DNA of 17,378 bases, from positions 4,693-22,070 of the forward strand of contig PKWK01000178.1 in the NCBI GenBank assembly GCA_003133205.1, written 5' to 3'. Below are positions 7,598 through 15,348 of this stretch, in pieces. Source of the DNA: Granulicella sp. (lineage in GTDB: Bacteria; Acidobacteriota; Terriglobia; Terriglobales; Acidobacteriaceae). Under the pieces are notes generated by a model. It made no database searches. It was not told where the DNA came from and worked only from the letters and a program-made list of their open reading frames with translations. The stretch's first letter is position 1. Every line of letters starts with the position of its first letter. The position numbers and the translations under genes are program-made.

Positions 7598-10500
7598 ATG
7601 GAATTTCACATCTCCCGCGCCGTCCGCGAAGCAGCCCAGGTCGACGACCTGCTATTCGGCTACTCCGGCAACGTGGTCTTCGCCAATGTATCGGCGAGCC
7701 GGAAGCTAGCCGAGGCGCTGAACAAGGCCCGCGGTCCGAACGCCGATCCAGCGGGCGCGATCAACGCCGGCGCCATGTTTGCGATGGGCCTGATCGACGA
7801 ACTCAGCCATGCGCTGGTCGCCCGCTACCGCAGGGAGATCGACCCCACCGTTCTCTCCGAGGCAGTCCGTTGGTTCGCCGCGCAGACCGAGCCGGAGAAG
7901 CTCGAACGCCTGCTCCTGACGTTCACCGAGCAGTTCCCCAACGTCGACGTGTTCCGCGGAAAGGTCAGCGCCGACAAGTGGCTGCGTGGCAAGACCGACG
8001 GCGTTCCCAACCGCGAGATCGCCCTCGAAGAACTCCTGATGCTGTGGATCGCGAACATCAATCCAGCGTTCAAGCCCTTCCACACGCTCTTCGAAGACTC
8101 GGGATTGAAGCAGCACACCGTCTACCCCAACGTTACCTCCGCCTTCCCCAACTACTTCAGCACGCGTCCTCCGATTGCGCCCGAGATCGGCAGCCTCTTC
8201 GACGCTCTGCGCGCGCCCTCACTGGCGTCGCCCGACTCGCTGATCGGACAGCTCGACTTCATCCGCGAGCGCTGGGCGCCCTACCTGGGCGACGACCTCA
8301 AACGCATCCTGCTGGCCATCGACGTGCTCCGCGAAGAAGACCTCGCCATCTGGATGCGCTTCCACCCGCCCGGCCCCGACGAGTTCCGCCACGGCGCGCC
8401 GACCTGGGGATCGATGGGCTTCGTCGGTGATGAGTTCATCGGCTACGACGAGTTCCGCCGCAAGCGCTACGCTCCCGGCTACCAGTCGCCGCTCGACGAA
8501 TACGAAGCCTTCTCCGCCGACCAGGCCTGGATGCCCAACGTCGTCCTGATGGCCAAGAGCACCTACGTCTGGCTGGAGCAGCTTTCGAAAAGATATCTCC
8601 GCCACATCTACCGCCTCGACCAGATCCCGGACGAAGAGCTTCACCTGCTCGCAGCCCGCGGCATCACGGGCCTCTGGCTGATCGGCCTGTGGGAGCGCAG
8701 CACCGCCTCACGCACCATTAAGCGGCTGCGAGGGCACCACGACGCCGTCGCCTCCGCCTACTCGCTGAAGAACTACGACATAGCCGAAGACCTTGGCGGA
8801 TGGGCAGCCTACGACAACCTGAAGCATCGCGCCGCCCACGCCGGCCTGCGCCTCGCCAGCGACATGGTCCCCAACCACATGGGCATCGACTCGCCCTGGG
8901 TCATCGAGCACCCCGACTGGTTTATCCATCGCTGGGAGAGTCCCTTCCCTGCCTACAGCTTCAACGGCCCCGACCTCTCCACCGACAGCCGCGTCGAGAT
9001 CAAGATCGACGACCACTACTACGACCAGACCGACGCCGCGGTCGCCTTCCGCCTGCGCCATCACTCCGACGGAAGCACGCGCTACATCTATCACGGCAAC
9101 GACGGCACAACCTTCGCGTGGAATGACACCGCGCAGCTCGACTACTCGAAGGCCTACGTGCGCGAGCACGTCATTCAGACCATCCTGCACGTCGCGCGTC
9201 TCTTCCCCATCATCCGTTTCGACGCCGCCATGGTCCTTGCGAAACGCCACGTCCAGCGGTTGTGGTTTCCGCTGCCGGGTGCGGGCGGTTCCATCCCTTC
9301 GCGCGCCGAGAACTCCATGTCGCAGGAGGAGTTCGACGCGCTGATGCCGAGCGAGTTCTGGCGCGAGGTCGTTGATCGAGTCGCCACCGAAGTCCCCGGC
9401 ACCCTGCTGCTGGCCGAAGCTTTCTGGCTGCTCGAGGGGTACTTCGTCCGCACGCTCGGCATGCATCGCGTCTACAACAGCGCCTTCATGAACATGCTGC
9501 GCGATGAAGAAAACGCGAAGTACCGCTCCTACCTGAAGAAGACCATCGAGTTCGATCCCGACATCATGAAGCGCTACGTCAACTTCATGAGCAATCCCGA
9601 TGAGCGCACCGCCATCGACCAGTTCGGCTCCCAGGACAAGTACTTCGGCGCCTGCACGCTGCTCGCCACGCTGCCCGGCCTCCCCATGTTCGGCCACGGC
9701 CAGATCGAAGGCTTCACTGAGCGCTACGGAATGGAGTTCAAGCAGGCGCGCATGGATGAGCGCCCGAACGAAGACCTCGTCGCGCGCCACCAGCGTGAGA
9801 TCGCCCCGCTGCTCAAGAAGCGTTACATATTCGCGGGCAGCTCGGACTTCACCCTCTACGATTTCTGGAACGGCTACGGCAATGTCGACGAAAACGTCTT
9901 CGCCTACTCCAACCGCTTCGGCAACGAGCGCTCTCTCGTCCTCTACAACAACAAGTACGACAGCACTCGCGGCACCATCCACGTCTCCGCGGCCTACATG
10001 GACAAGGACAGTGGCTCGTTGCGCCAGCGAAACCTCGCCGACGGTCTCGGCCTGGCCACCGGCGAATCAATCATCATCGCCTACCGCGACACCCACGGCC
10101 TGGAGTACCTTCGCCGCGCCACCGACATCCACTTTCGTGGCCTAAGCTTCGATCTGCGCGGCTTCCAGTGCGTCGTCCTGCTCGACTGGCGCGAACTGTG
10201 GCCCAACGCCGAATGGCCGTGGGACCGCCTGTGCGACACGCTCAACGGCGCCGGCGTCGCCAACGTCCACGACGAGATGGCACTGCTACGCATGCGCCCG
10301 CTACACGACGCGCTACGCGAGGCAATCAGCCCCGCCAACGTCCAGCTGCTTGCCCAGGTCGCGGCCGAGTTTGCCGGCTATAGCATCGTGCCGGAATCGC
10401 CGAGCATTGCCGTCGCAGCCGAAGAAACGAGCCGCGCAGTCGATGGAGCGGCCGATCCGCAGCCATCGAGACTGAACAGAGCACAACTCGATCGCCTGCG

Positions 10501-11302
10501 AGCAGTGTCCGACAAAAGCCGCCAGTTCTCCGACCGGATCGCCGAGAATATTCCTGAGGAGAGCCGCGCATCGAAGAGCAGCGCCGACGGGTTGGCCTCG
10601 GCGCGAGCCAGCCGCTTACCTCTACCTGCGACCGCTCCGAAGCCCGACTACATCGAAACCGTCCGCGCCAGGTTAGCCGCCGCCGCGCGCTTGCCCGCTC
10701 TAGCCAAGACCTTCTCCACCGATTGGCCCGCCAAGTCACGCCCCGTACTACCCGGCAAGGATCCAGCCAGCCGCCAGGAACGCACCTGGGCCCCGATTCT
10801 CGCATGGATCCTTCTGCGCAGCCTCCCTGCAAATGTGGATCGCGTCGAACTCTTCGACCGCCTGTTGCTGCGCCGGGCACTCGCCGACATCTTCGCCACA
10901 ATGGGCATGGACGGCGAGGCCAGATGGCAGGCCGCCGCGCAGGTGCGCCTGCTGCTCGCCAAACAAGCCGCATCGCCCGATGCAATCCAGTCCGAAGCAT
11001 TCTGGGGAGACTCCGACGTGCGCTGGCTAGCAGGTGTCAACGTGGCGGCCGGTGTCACGTACTTCAACCAGCAGCAGTTCGAAGAACTCCTCACCTGGCT
11101 GCAACTCCCTGCGCTGCTCGAAATCGCCCGCACCGGTGCCGCCCAGGTCGAAGCAGGCCAACCCGCCGGGATCGCCGAGATCGAGTCTTCCGTCGCGGCC
11201 GCGCACGAAGCCGCGGAGGCCGCTGGCTATAACCTCGAAGCCTACTTCGCTTCGTTCAAGCCGCAACCTGTCCTGCCCGGAGGAACGGGAGAATCGCGCT
11301 AG
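7598..11302 (+). CDS. Large GH13 alpha-amylase-family protein (1234 aa)
   Basis: A cytoplasmic-looking protein (no signal peptide) with a GH13 barrel in its middle. Region I is DMVPNH (residues 422-427), region II IRFDAAMVLAKRH with nucleophile Asp542, region III LLLAEAF with acid/base Glu607, and region IV FMSNPDE with Asp668. The usual His of the region IV NHD motif is Pro, a substitution reminiscent of the NTPD of GlgE-type maltosyltransferases. About 350 residues of mainly helical sequence precede the barrel, and about 380 follow it: a beta-type C-domain, a linker of low conservation (about 950-1040), then a helical domain (WAPILAWILLRSLP...). The frame opens at a TTG at 7556, but the ATG at 7598 has AGAGG 9 nt upstream and is preferred. 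Substrate is unknown; alpha-glucan or trehalose/maltose metabolism is inference. A deacetylase gene follows after 2 bp. Confidence 0.85.
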   Translation: MEFHISRAVREAAQVDDLLFGYSGNVVFANVSASRKLAEALNKARGPNADPAGAINAGAMFAMGLIDELSHALVARYRREIDPTVLSEAVRWFAAQTEPEKLERLLLTFTEQFPNVDVFRGKVSADKWLRGKTDGVPNREIALEELLMLWIANINPAFKPFHTLFEDSGLKQHTVYPNVTSAFPNYFSTRPPIAPEIGSLFDALRAPSLASPDSLIGQLDFIRERWAPYLGDDLKRILLAIDVLREEDLAIWMRFHPPGPDEFRHGAPTWGSMGFVGDEFIGYDEFRRKRYAPGYQSPLDEYEAFSADQAWMPNVVLMAKSTYVWLEQLSKRYLRHIYRLDQIPDEELHLLAARGITGLWLIGLWERSTASRTIKRLRGHHDAVASAYSLKNYDIAEDLGGWAAYDNLKHRAAHAGLRLASDMVPNHMGIDSPWVIEHPDWFIHRWESPFPAYSFNGPDLSTDSRVEIKIDDHYYDQTDAAVAFRLRHHSDGSTRYIYHGNDGTTFAWNDTAQLDYSKAYVREHVIQTILHVARLFPIIRFDAAMVLAKRHVQRLWFPLPGAGGSIPSRAENSMSQEEFDALMPSEFWREVVDRVATEVPGTLLLAEAFWLLEGYFVRTLGMHRVYNSAFMNMLRDEENAKYRSYLKKTIEFDPDIMKRYVNFMSNPDERTAIDQFGSQDKYFGACTLLATLPGLPMFGHGQIEGFTERYGMEFKQARMDERPNEDLVARHQREIAPLLKKRYIFAGSSDFTLYDFWNGYGNVDENVFAYSNRFGNERSLVLYNNKYDSTRGTIHVSAAYMDKDSGSLRQRNLADGLGLATGESIIIAYRDTHGLEYLRRATDIHFRGLSFDLRGFQCVVLLDWRELWPNAEWPWDRLCDTLNGAGVANVHDEMALLRMRPLHDALREAISPANVQLLAQVAAEFAGYSIVPESPSIAVAAEETSRAVDGAADPQPSRLNRAQLDRLRAVSDKSRQFSDRIAENIPEESRASKSSADGLASARASRLPLPATAPKPDYIETVRARLAAAARLPALAKTFSTDWPAKSRPVLPGKDPASRQERTWAPILAWILLRSLPANVDRVELFDRLLLRRALADIFATMGMDGEARWQAAAQVRLLLAKQAASPDAIQSEAFWGDSDVRWLAGVNVAAGVTYFNQQQFEELLTWLQLPALLEIARTGAAQVEAGQPAGIAEIESSVAAAHEAAEAAGYNLEAYFASFKPQPVLPGGTGESR

Positions 11303-11304
11303 CA

Positions 11305-12180
11305 ATGCCCGCGCGCCTCATCCTCAACGCCGACGACTTCGGCCTCACTCCCGGCGTCAACCGCGCCATCGGAGAACTTAACTCAGCGGGCGTACTCACC
11401 TCCGCAACGCTGATGGCAAACGGCGCGGCATTCGAAGACGCCGTCATCGTCGCCCATTCCCACCCCACGCTCGGCGTCGGTTGCCACATTGTCCTCACCG
11501 ACGGAATCCCCGTCTCGCCGCCCGAGATAATTCCCAGCCTGATCGGCGCCGACCGCAAATCCTTCCGCCCATCCTTGCTTGATTTCCTCCAGGCACTCTT
11601 CCGCGGTCGAATCCGCGAAGAGGACGTCGCCCGCGAAGCCCTCGCCCAAATTCAGAAGCTCCAGCGCGCTGGCATCGAGATCACCCACCTCGACACGCAC
11701 AAGCACACACACCTCTTCCCCACCATCACCCGCCCGCTCCTGAACGTCGCCGAAAGCACATCGATCCACGCCATCCGCAACCCATTTGAGCCGAACTGGA
11801 GCCTGTCGCTCGATCACGGGAGCAGCACGCGTCGCCTGGCAGTCAAACTCATCGGACGCCTCCGCCCGCGCTTCGAAGCCACTCTTCATCTCCACCAAGG
11901 CCGCATCCACACCACCGGCGGAACAGTCGCAATCTCAGCCACAGGCCAACTGGACGCCGCCACGCTAGCCGAAGTCCTACGCGCCCTGCCACCCACCGGC
12001 ACCTACGAACTCTGCTGTCATCCCGGATACAACGACCGCGACCTCGACGCCGTCACCACACGCCTCCGCGCCCACCGCGACATCGAGCGCGAAGCCCTCC
12101 TCAGCGAAATTCCCAAGATCCTCACCCAACCCAACGCGCCCCAACTCATCCACTACGGCAGCCTGGGCACATCCGGCTAG
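11305..12180 (+). CDS. ChbG/HpnK (YdjC) family carbohydrate deacetylase
   Basis: A 291-residue member of the YdjC family, metal-dependent deacetylases of N-acetylated sugars (ChbG acts on chitooligosaccharides; HpnK is tied to hopanoid side-chain synthesis). Metal-ligand motifs are visible: NADDFG (Asp10-Asp11), His61 in VGCHIVLTDG, and ITHLDTHKHTH at 126-136. HPGYND near residue 237 is the usual C-terminal motif. The phrase TDGIPVSPPEIIPSLI resembles HpnK proteins more than ChbG, but no other hopanoid gene is present. The ATG lies 2 bp after the GH13 stop with GGGAG inside the GH13 3' end, so the two are almost certainly co-transcribed. The gene ends 6 bp from the convergent flavoprotein gene. 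Family is clear; the physiological substrate is not. Confidence 0.88.
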   Translation: MPARLILNADDFGLTPGVNRAIGELNSAGVLTSATLMANGAAFEDAVIVAHSHPTLGVGCHIVLTDGIPVSPPEIIPSLIGADRKSFRPSLLDFLQALFRGRIREEDVAREALAQIQKLQRAGIEITHLDTHKHTHLFPTITRPLLNVAESTSIHAIRNPFEPNWSLSLDHGSSTRRLAVKLIGRLRPRFEATLHLHQGRIHTTGGTVAISATGQLDAATLAEVLRALPPTGTYELCCHPGYNDRDLDAVTTRLRAHRDIEREALLSEIPKILTQPNAPQLIHYGSLGTSG

Positions 12181-12186
12181 AAAGCC

Positions 12187-13650
12187 CTACGCGAAACAGA
12201 CCTCTTCGCTTTCTTTCGCAACCGCCGGCTCGCATCCAGTCATCAGCAGCGAAACCACGTCGGCAGCGCTGTAGTCCGTACGGCCCGGCTTCAGGAAGCG
12301 CGAGACCGTGTACAGATCATCCCCCGCCGTAATCAGCGGATACTCCATGCGTCTTCCGTTCCTCACCTGCTGATAGCCCAGGTTCGCAAGCAGCCCGTTG
12401 CAGACGCACTTTCTGCCGACTGTGTCCTCCACGTTGCCACCCTTCGCAACATAGACACTCACCGGTTCGCTGGCGCAACGATAGCCAACGCTGCCATCCG
12501 GAGTTCGGTACGGCTCGCGCAGGAAGCCAAGGTCGCAGATGCGCGGCCTCTCGGCGTAGACATCAGCCTCCGAATTAGTACCTTGCAGCCGCGCCACCTT
12601 GAATGGAAATCCCGTTGGCGACGCCAGCGGATCGGTGAACACGCTCGCCTCGCCCGCAATCACCCTCGCAAGCAAAGCGTGTTTGAAGTCCTCATGCAGG
12701 CCAGACTCGTTCGCAAACTCAAACGCCGTCCCCACCTGCACGCCCGCGGCTCCTTGCGCGAGCGCTTCCCTCACCTTCTCCGGATGCCCATATCCTCCCG
12801 CCAGCCAGAACGGCACGCCCAGCTCGCGCAGCTTCCCAATATCGATCGCGTCGCGTTCCCCATAAATCGGTTCGCCCAACTCCGAAAGCTGCAGCTTCCC
12901 GCGCGGCGGAGCGTTGTGCCCCCCGGCCGTTCTCGTCTCAACCACCAGCCCATCCACACGTCCGTTCGCCTTCTTCAGCATCGTGCTGGCCAGCGTGTTG
13001 GACGAGACGATGGGCAGAAACTTCGGCCGCGTCAGCGGAGCCAGTTCGACCTCGATGTAGTCGCGCGGATCGAAGCGCGCGATGTTGTCGTCCCCCTCCT
13101 GCGCGCCGATCACATGAATCGCATACTCCGCGGACTGATGCGTTACAAAACGGTCGAGCACGCCGGGAATCTTCAGCGGAATCCCCGCACCCATAATGAC
13201 GTATTCCACCCCACCCAGCATGGCGCCATAGATGCAAGGAAGATGAGCAGACTGGATCTTTTCCAGAAAATTAATTCCCACCGGATTCTTGTGACCCTGC
13301 CGAGCAAGGAACACTTCAACGAAGTTAGCCACGATACATAACTCGACTAACTCGCGCGGATTGTCGATCGAAAGCGGAGGAACCGGAAGATACGGCGTCC
13401 GTTCAGCCTTGCCGCCGGGTATGAAGTACCGCGCCCACACTCGCTCGGCCACCGGAGGATAGGGAAACGCATCCAACCCGCGCCGCATGTGCCCACCGGG
13501 ATCGCCATCCTGCAGACGCCGCGCAAGGATCTGATCCAGCGCAGTCCCCGATACCAAGCCAAGTTGACCGAGACGCGACACAGCCTGGGCCAGCCGCCAA
13601 GTCGATACACCCGCACCCATTCCACCTTGAATTACTACCGGTTCACTCAT
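12187..13650 (-). CDS. PfaD / nitronate monooxygenase-like FMN flavoprotein
   Basis: A 487-residue TIM-barrel flavoprotein of the 2-nitropropane dioxygenase superfamily, related to PfaD-type enoyl reductases of polyunsaturated fatty acid synthases. Visible features are the N-terminal VIQGGMGAGVS (6-16), ETRTAGGHNAP (238-248, with the His found next to the flavin) and the phosphate-binding LAGGYGHPEKVREALAQGAAGVQVGTAF (283-310). After the barrel comes an extra C-terminal module of about 115 residues with Cys372, Cys392, Cys415 and Cys417 (the last two as CVC), a possible metal or Fe-S site by inference. No polyketide or fatty acid synthase genes are nearby, so a true PUFA role is unlikely. No Shine-Dalgarno precedes the ATG; an AATAAT box 7 bp upstream suggests a leaderless start. 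It diverges from hemY across a regulatory region they may share. Confidence 0.85.
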   Translation of the reverse strand: MSEPVVIQGGMGAGVSTWRLAQAVSRLGQLGLVSGTALDQILARRLQDGDPGGHMRRGLDAFPYPPVAERVWARYFIPGGKAERTPYLPVPPLSIDNPRELVELCIVANFVEVFLARQGHKNPVGINFLEKIQSAHLPCIYGAMLGGVEYVIMGAGIPLKIPGVLDRFVTHQSAEYAIHVIGAQEGDDNIARFDPRDYIEVELAPLTRPKFLPIVSSNTLASTMLKKANGRVDGLVVETRTAGGHNAPPRGKLQLSELGEPIYGERDAIDIGKLRELGVPFWLAGGYGHPEKVREALAQGAAGVQVGTAFEFANESGLHEDFKHALLARVIAGEASVFTDPLASPTGFPFKVARLQGTNSEADVYAERPRICDLGFLREPYRTPDGSVGYRCASEPVSVYVAKGGNVEDTVGRKCVCNGLLANLGYQQVRNGRRMEYPLITAGDDLYTVSRFLKPGRTDYSAADVVSLLMTGCEPAVAKESEEVCFA

Positions 13651-13701
13651 AGTTTAATTATTCGCCAGGTTGAGTTGGTCGATCGTATTAGTTTTGTAAC
13701 C

Positions 13702-13748
13702 TTCACAACATAGTCACCCCGTAACGGATCGTCACACATACCTCACAA
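13702..13748 (+). promoter_or_regulatory. Two pairs of 11-bp-period direct repeats (response-regulator-type boxes)
   Basis: TTCACAA (13702-13708) and GTCACCC (13713-13719), then GTCACAC (13731-13737) and CTCACAA (13742-13748), form two tandem pairs. Within each pair the units start exactly 11 bp apart; the pairs are 29 bp apart. 7-bp units on an 11-bp period are how PhoB/OmpR-family regulators bind, and TCAC cores recall actinobacterial PhoP boxes. The spacing is seen directly; the regulator class is inferred. The boxes lie between the divergent flavoprotein gene and hemY. Confidence 0.45.
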
Positions 13749-13754
13749 CCGCGA

Positions 13755-13770
13755 TGTGACCTACGTCACT
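13755..13770 (+). promoter_or_regulatory. CRP/FNR-family-like palindrome upstream of hemY
   Basis: TGTGA-CCTACG-TCACT matches the CRP consensus TGTGA-N6-TCACA at nine of ten positions; the perfect core is GTGAC-N4-GTCAC. It sits 6 bp after the last direct-repeat box and about 90-130 bp before the hemY start, a reasonable activator position. No CRP-family gene is in the window. Confidence 0.45.
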
Positions 13771-13899
13771 GCAAGCCCCAGGGCGAACTACTACTCTGAC
13801 TATGCGTATAGACTTCAACTTGTTCCCTAGGGCAAGAATCAGAGCGGGCGTCGCGGAGCAATGGCGAAGGAACATTTTGATCCAGGCACTAATAGCCCT

Positions 13900-15336
13900 A
13901 TGAACAAGACTGTCATCATCGGCGGCGGCATCGCAGGTTTGGCAACTGCGTTCTACCTGCAGGAATCCGGCTCGGTCGACTTCATGCTGATCGAATGCTC
14001 GCCCCGCTGGGGAGGGAAAATTACCTCCGCGGAGCAGGATGGCTTTCTTGTCGAAGGCGGGCCCGATTCATTCATCACCCAGAAGGCGGCTGCTCTCGAT
14101 TTGTGCACCAGGCTTGGTCTGGGCGACCAGTTAGTCGGCTCTAACAGCGGAAAGCACGCAACCACTTATGTCTGGAGCGACGGGCGCCTCCACCCCATGC
14201 CGGAAGGCATGATGCTGATGGCGCCAACGATGATTCTCCCCTTCCTGCGGTCGCAGCTTATCTCATGGCCCGGCAAGCTGCGCATGGGGATGGAGATGTT
14301 TGTCCCCAAAGCATCCGGCGATCAGGATGAAAGCCTCGCCGGTTTTGTCCGCAGACGGTTGGGTTCGGAGTTGCTCAACAAGATTGCCGGCCCGCTCATG
14401 GGAGGCATCCACGCGGCCGATCCGGAGAAGCTGAGTCTCAAGAGCACCTTCCCCATGTTCCCGGAGATGGAGAAGAAGCATGGCAGTCTCGTCCGCGCGA
14501 TGATGAAGCGGCCGAAGCGGCACGCAACGCCCGGCTCCAAGCCTTTTCCGATGTTCATGTCCTTGCGAGGCGGCTTGCAGCGACTCTCCGACGCGATCGT
14601 CGCCCGGTTGCCTCAAGCAGCATTGCGGGCCGGCTGCTGTGTGCTGTCGGTCAGCCCCCACGGAAGCCGGTACAAGGTTGCCTTAAGCGATGGGACGTCC
14701 ATCCTGGCGGATAACATCGCCTTCGCCACTCCCTCCTACGTAACGGCCGACCTGGTCCAGCAGATCGATCCCATGCTCGCATCCCGCTTGCGAGCGATTC
14801 GGTATGTATCGACAGCGACGGTTTCGCTTGGATTCCGGCGCAGCGACATCCACCATCCCATGCAGGGAGCCGGCTTCATCGTGCCGAAGAGCGAGGGCCG
14901 AAAAATCACCGCGTGCTCCTGGTCTTCGGAGAAGTTCAAACATCGCGCTCCCGACGATTGCGTTCTCCTTCGCGTCTTCATCGGCGGCGCGCTGGCAGAG
15001 GATCTCGCCGAGCAGGACGAGCCCGCGCTGGTGGAACTCGCTCGCATGGAGTTGCGGACCATCATGGGAATTACCGCGACTCCAGTCCTGGCCAGGGCCT
15101 ATCGCTGGCCCAAAGCCAACCCGCAATATGACCTCGGACACGCATTGCGGATCAAGGAAATAGAACAATTCCTCACAGGTTTTCCCGGCTTGTATCTTGC
15201 AGGCGCAGCCTACCGCGGGTCCGGCATTCCGGACTGCATTCAAAGTGGCGTGAAGGCCGCAAGCGCAATCGCCAACCGAGCCCACGCCAACACTCCCTAC
15301 CGGGACGAACACTCGCCCGTTTGCATTGGATCTTAG
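13900..15336 (+). CDS. hemY: Oxygen-dependent protoporphyrinogen/coproporphyrinogen oxidase (HemY type)
   Basis: An FAD enzyme that oxidises a porphyrinogen to a porphyrin using O2, late in heme synthesis. The N-terminus is the dinucleotide fold TVIIGGGIAGLATAFYL with GxGxxG, followed by an acidic strand end and RWGGKI. EGGPDSF, the internal SLRGGLQRLSDAI block and the C-terminal GLYLAGAAYRGSGIPDCIQSG, a second FAD contact, are all family signatures. The length (478 aa) is normal for HemY. I start at the ATG at 13900 because the family begins right at the Rossmann strand; an in-frame ATG at 13861 would add 13 unconserved residues and has GGAG only 2 nt before it. Neither has a good Shine-Dalgarno. 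Codons are less C-ending than in the radical SAM gene behind it. Proto- versus coproporphyrinogen preference cannot be decided here. It is co-transcribed with the radical SAM gene. Confidence 0.88.
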   Translation: MNKTVIIGGGIAGLATAFYLQESGSVDFMLIECSPRWGGKITSAEQDGFLVEGGPDSFITQKAAALDLCTRLGLGDQLVGSNSGKHATTYVWSDGRLHPMPEGMMLMAPTMILPFLRSQLISWPGKLRMGMEMFVPKASGDQDESLAGFVRRRLGSELLNKIAGPLMGGIHAADPEKLSLKSTFPMFPEMEKKHGSLVRAMMKRPKRHATPGSKPFPMFMSLRGGLQRLSDAIVARLPQAALRAGCCVLSVSPHGSRYKVALSDGTSILADNIAFATPSYVTADLVQQIDPMLASRLRAIRYVSTATVSLGFRRSDIHHPMQGAGFIVPKSEGRKITACSWSSEKFKHRAPDDCVLLRVFIGGALAEDLAEQDEPALVELARMELRTIMGITATPVLARAYRWPKANPQYDLGHALRIKEIEQFLTGFPGLYLAGAAYRGSGIPDCIQSGVKAASAIANRAHANTPYRDEHSPVCIGS

Positions 15337-15348
15337 GAGAACACGCAA

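Noticed and set aside
8708..9982. 424-codon minus-strand open frame inside the GH13 gene
   Set aside because: Shadow of the GH13 catalytic region, whose motifs are all on the plus strand; the antisense product is a low-complexity Val/Gly/Asp-rich sequence.
13825..13832. CCCTAGGG palindrome between the hemY promoter region and start
   Set aside because: A perfect 8-bp palindrome with only weak flanking symmetry (CTTG/CAAG offset by one base); no known regulator match and plausible by chance.
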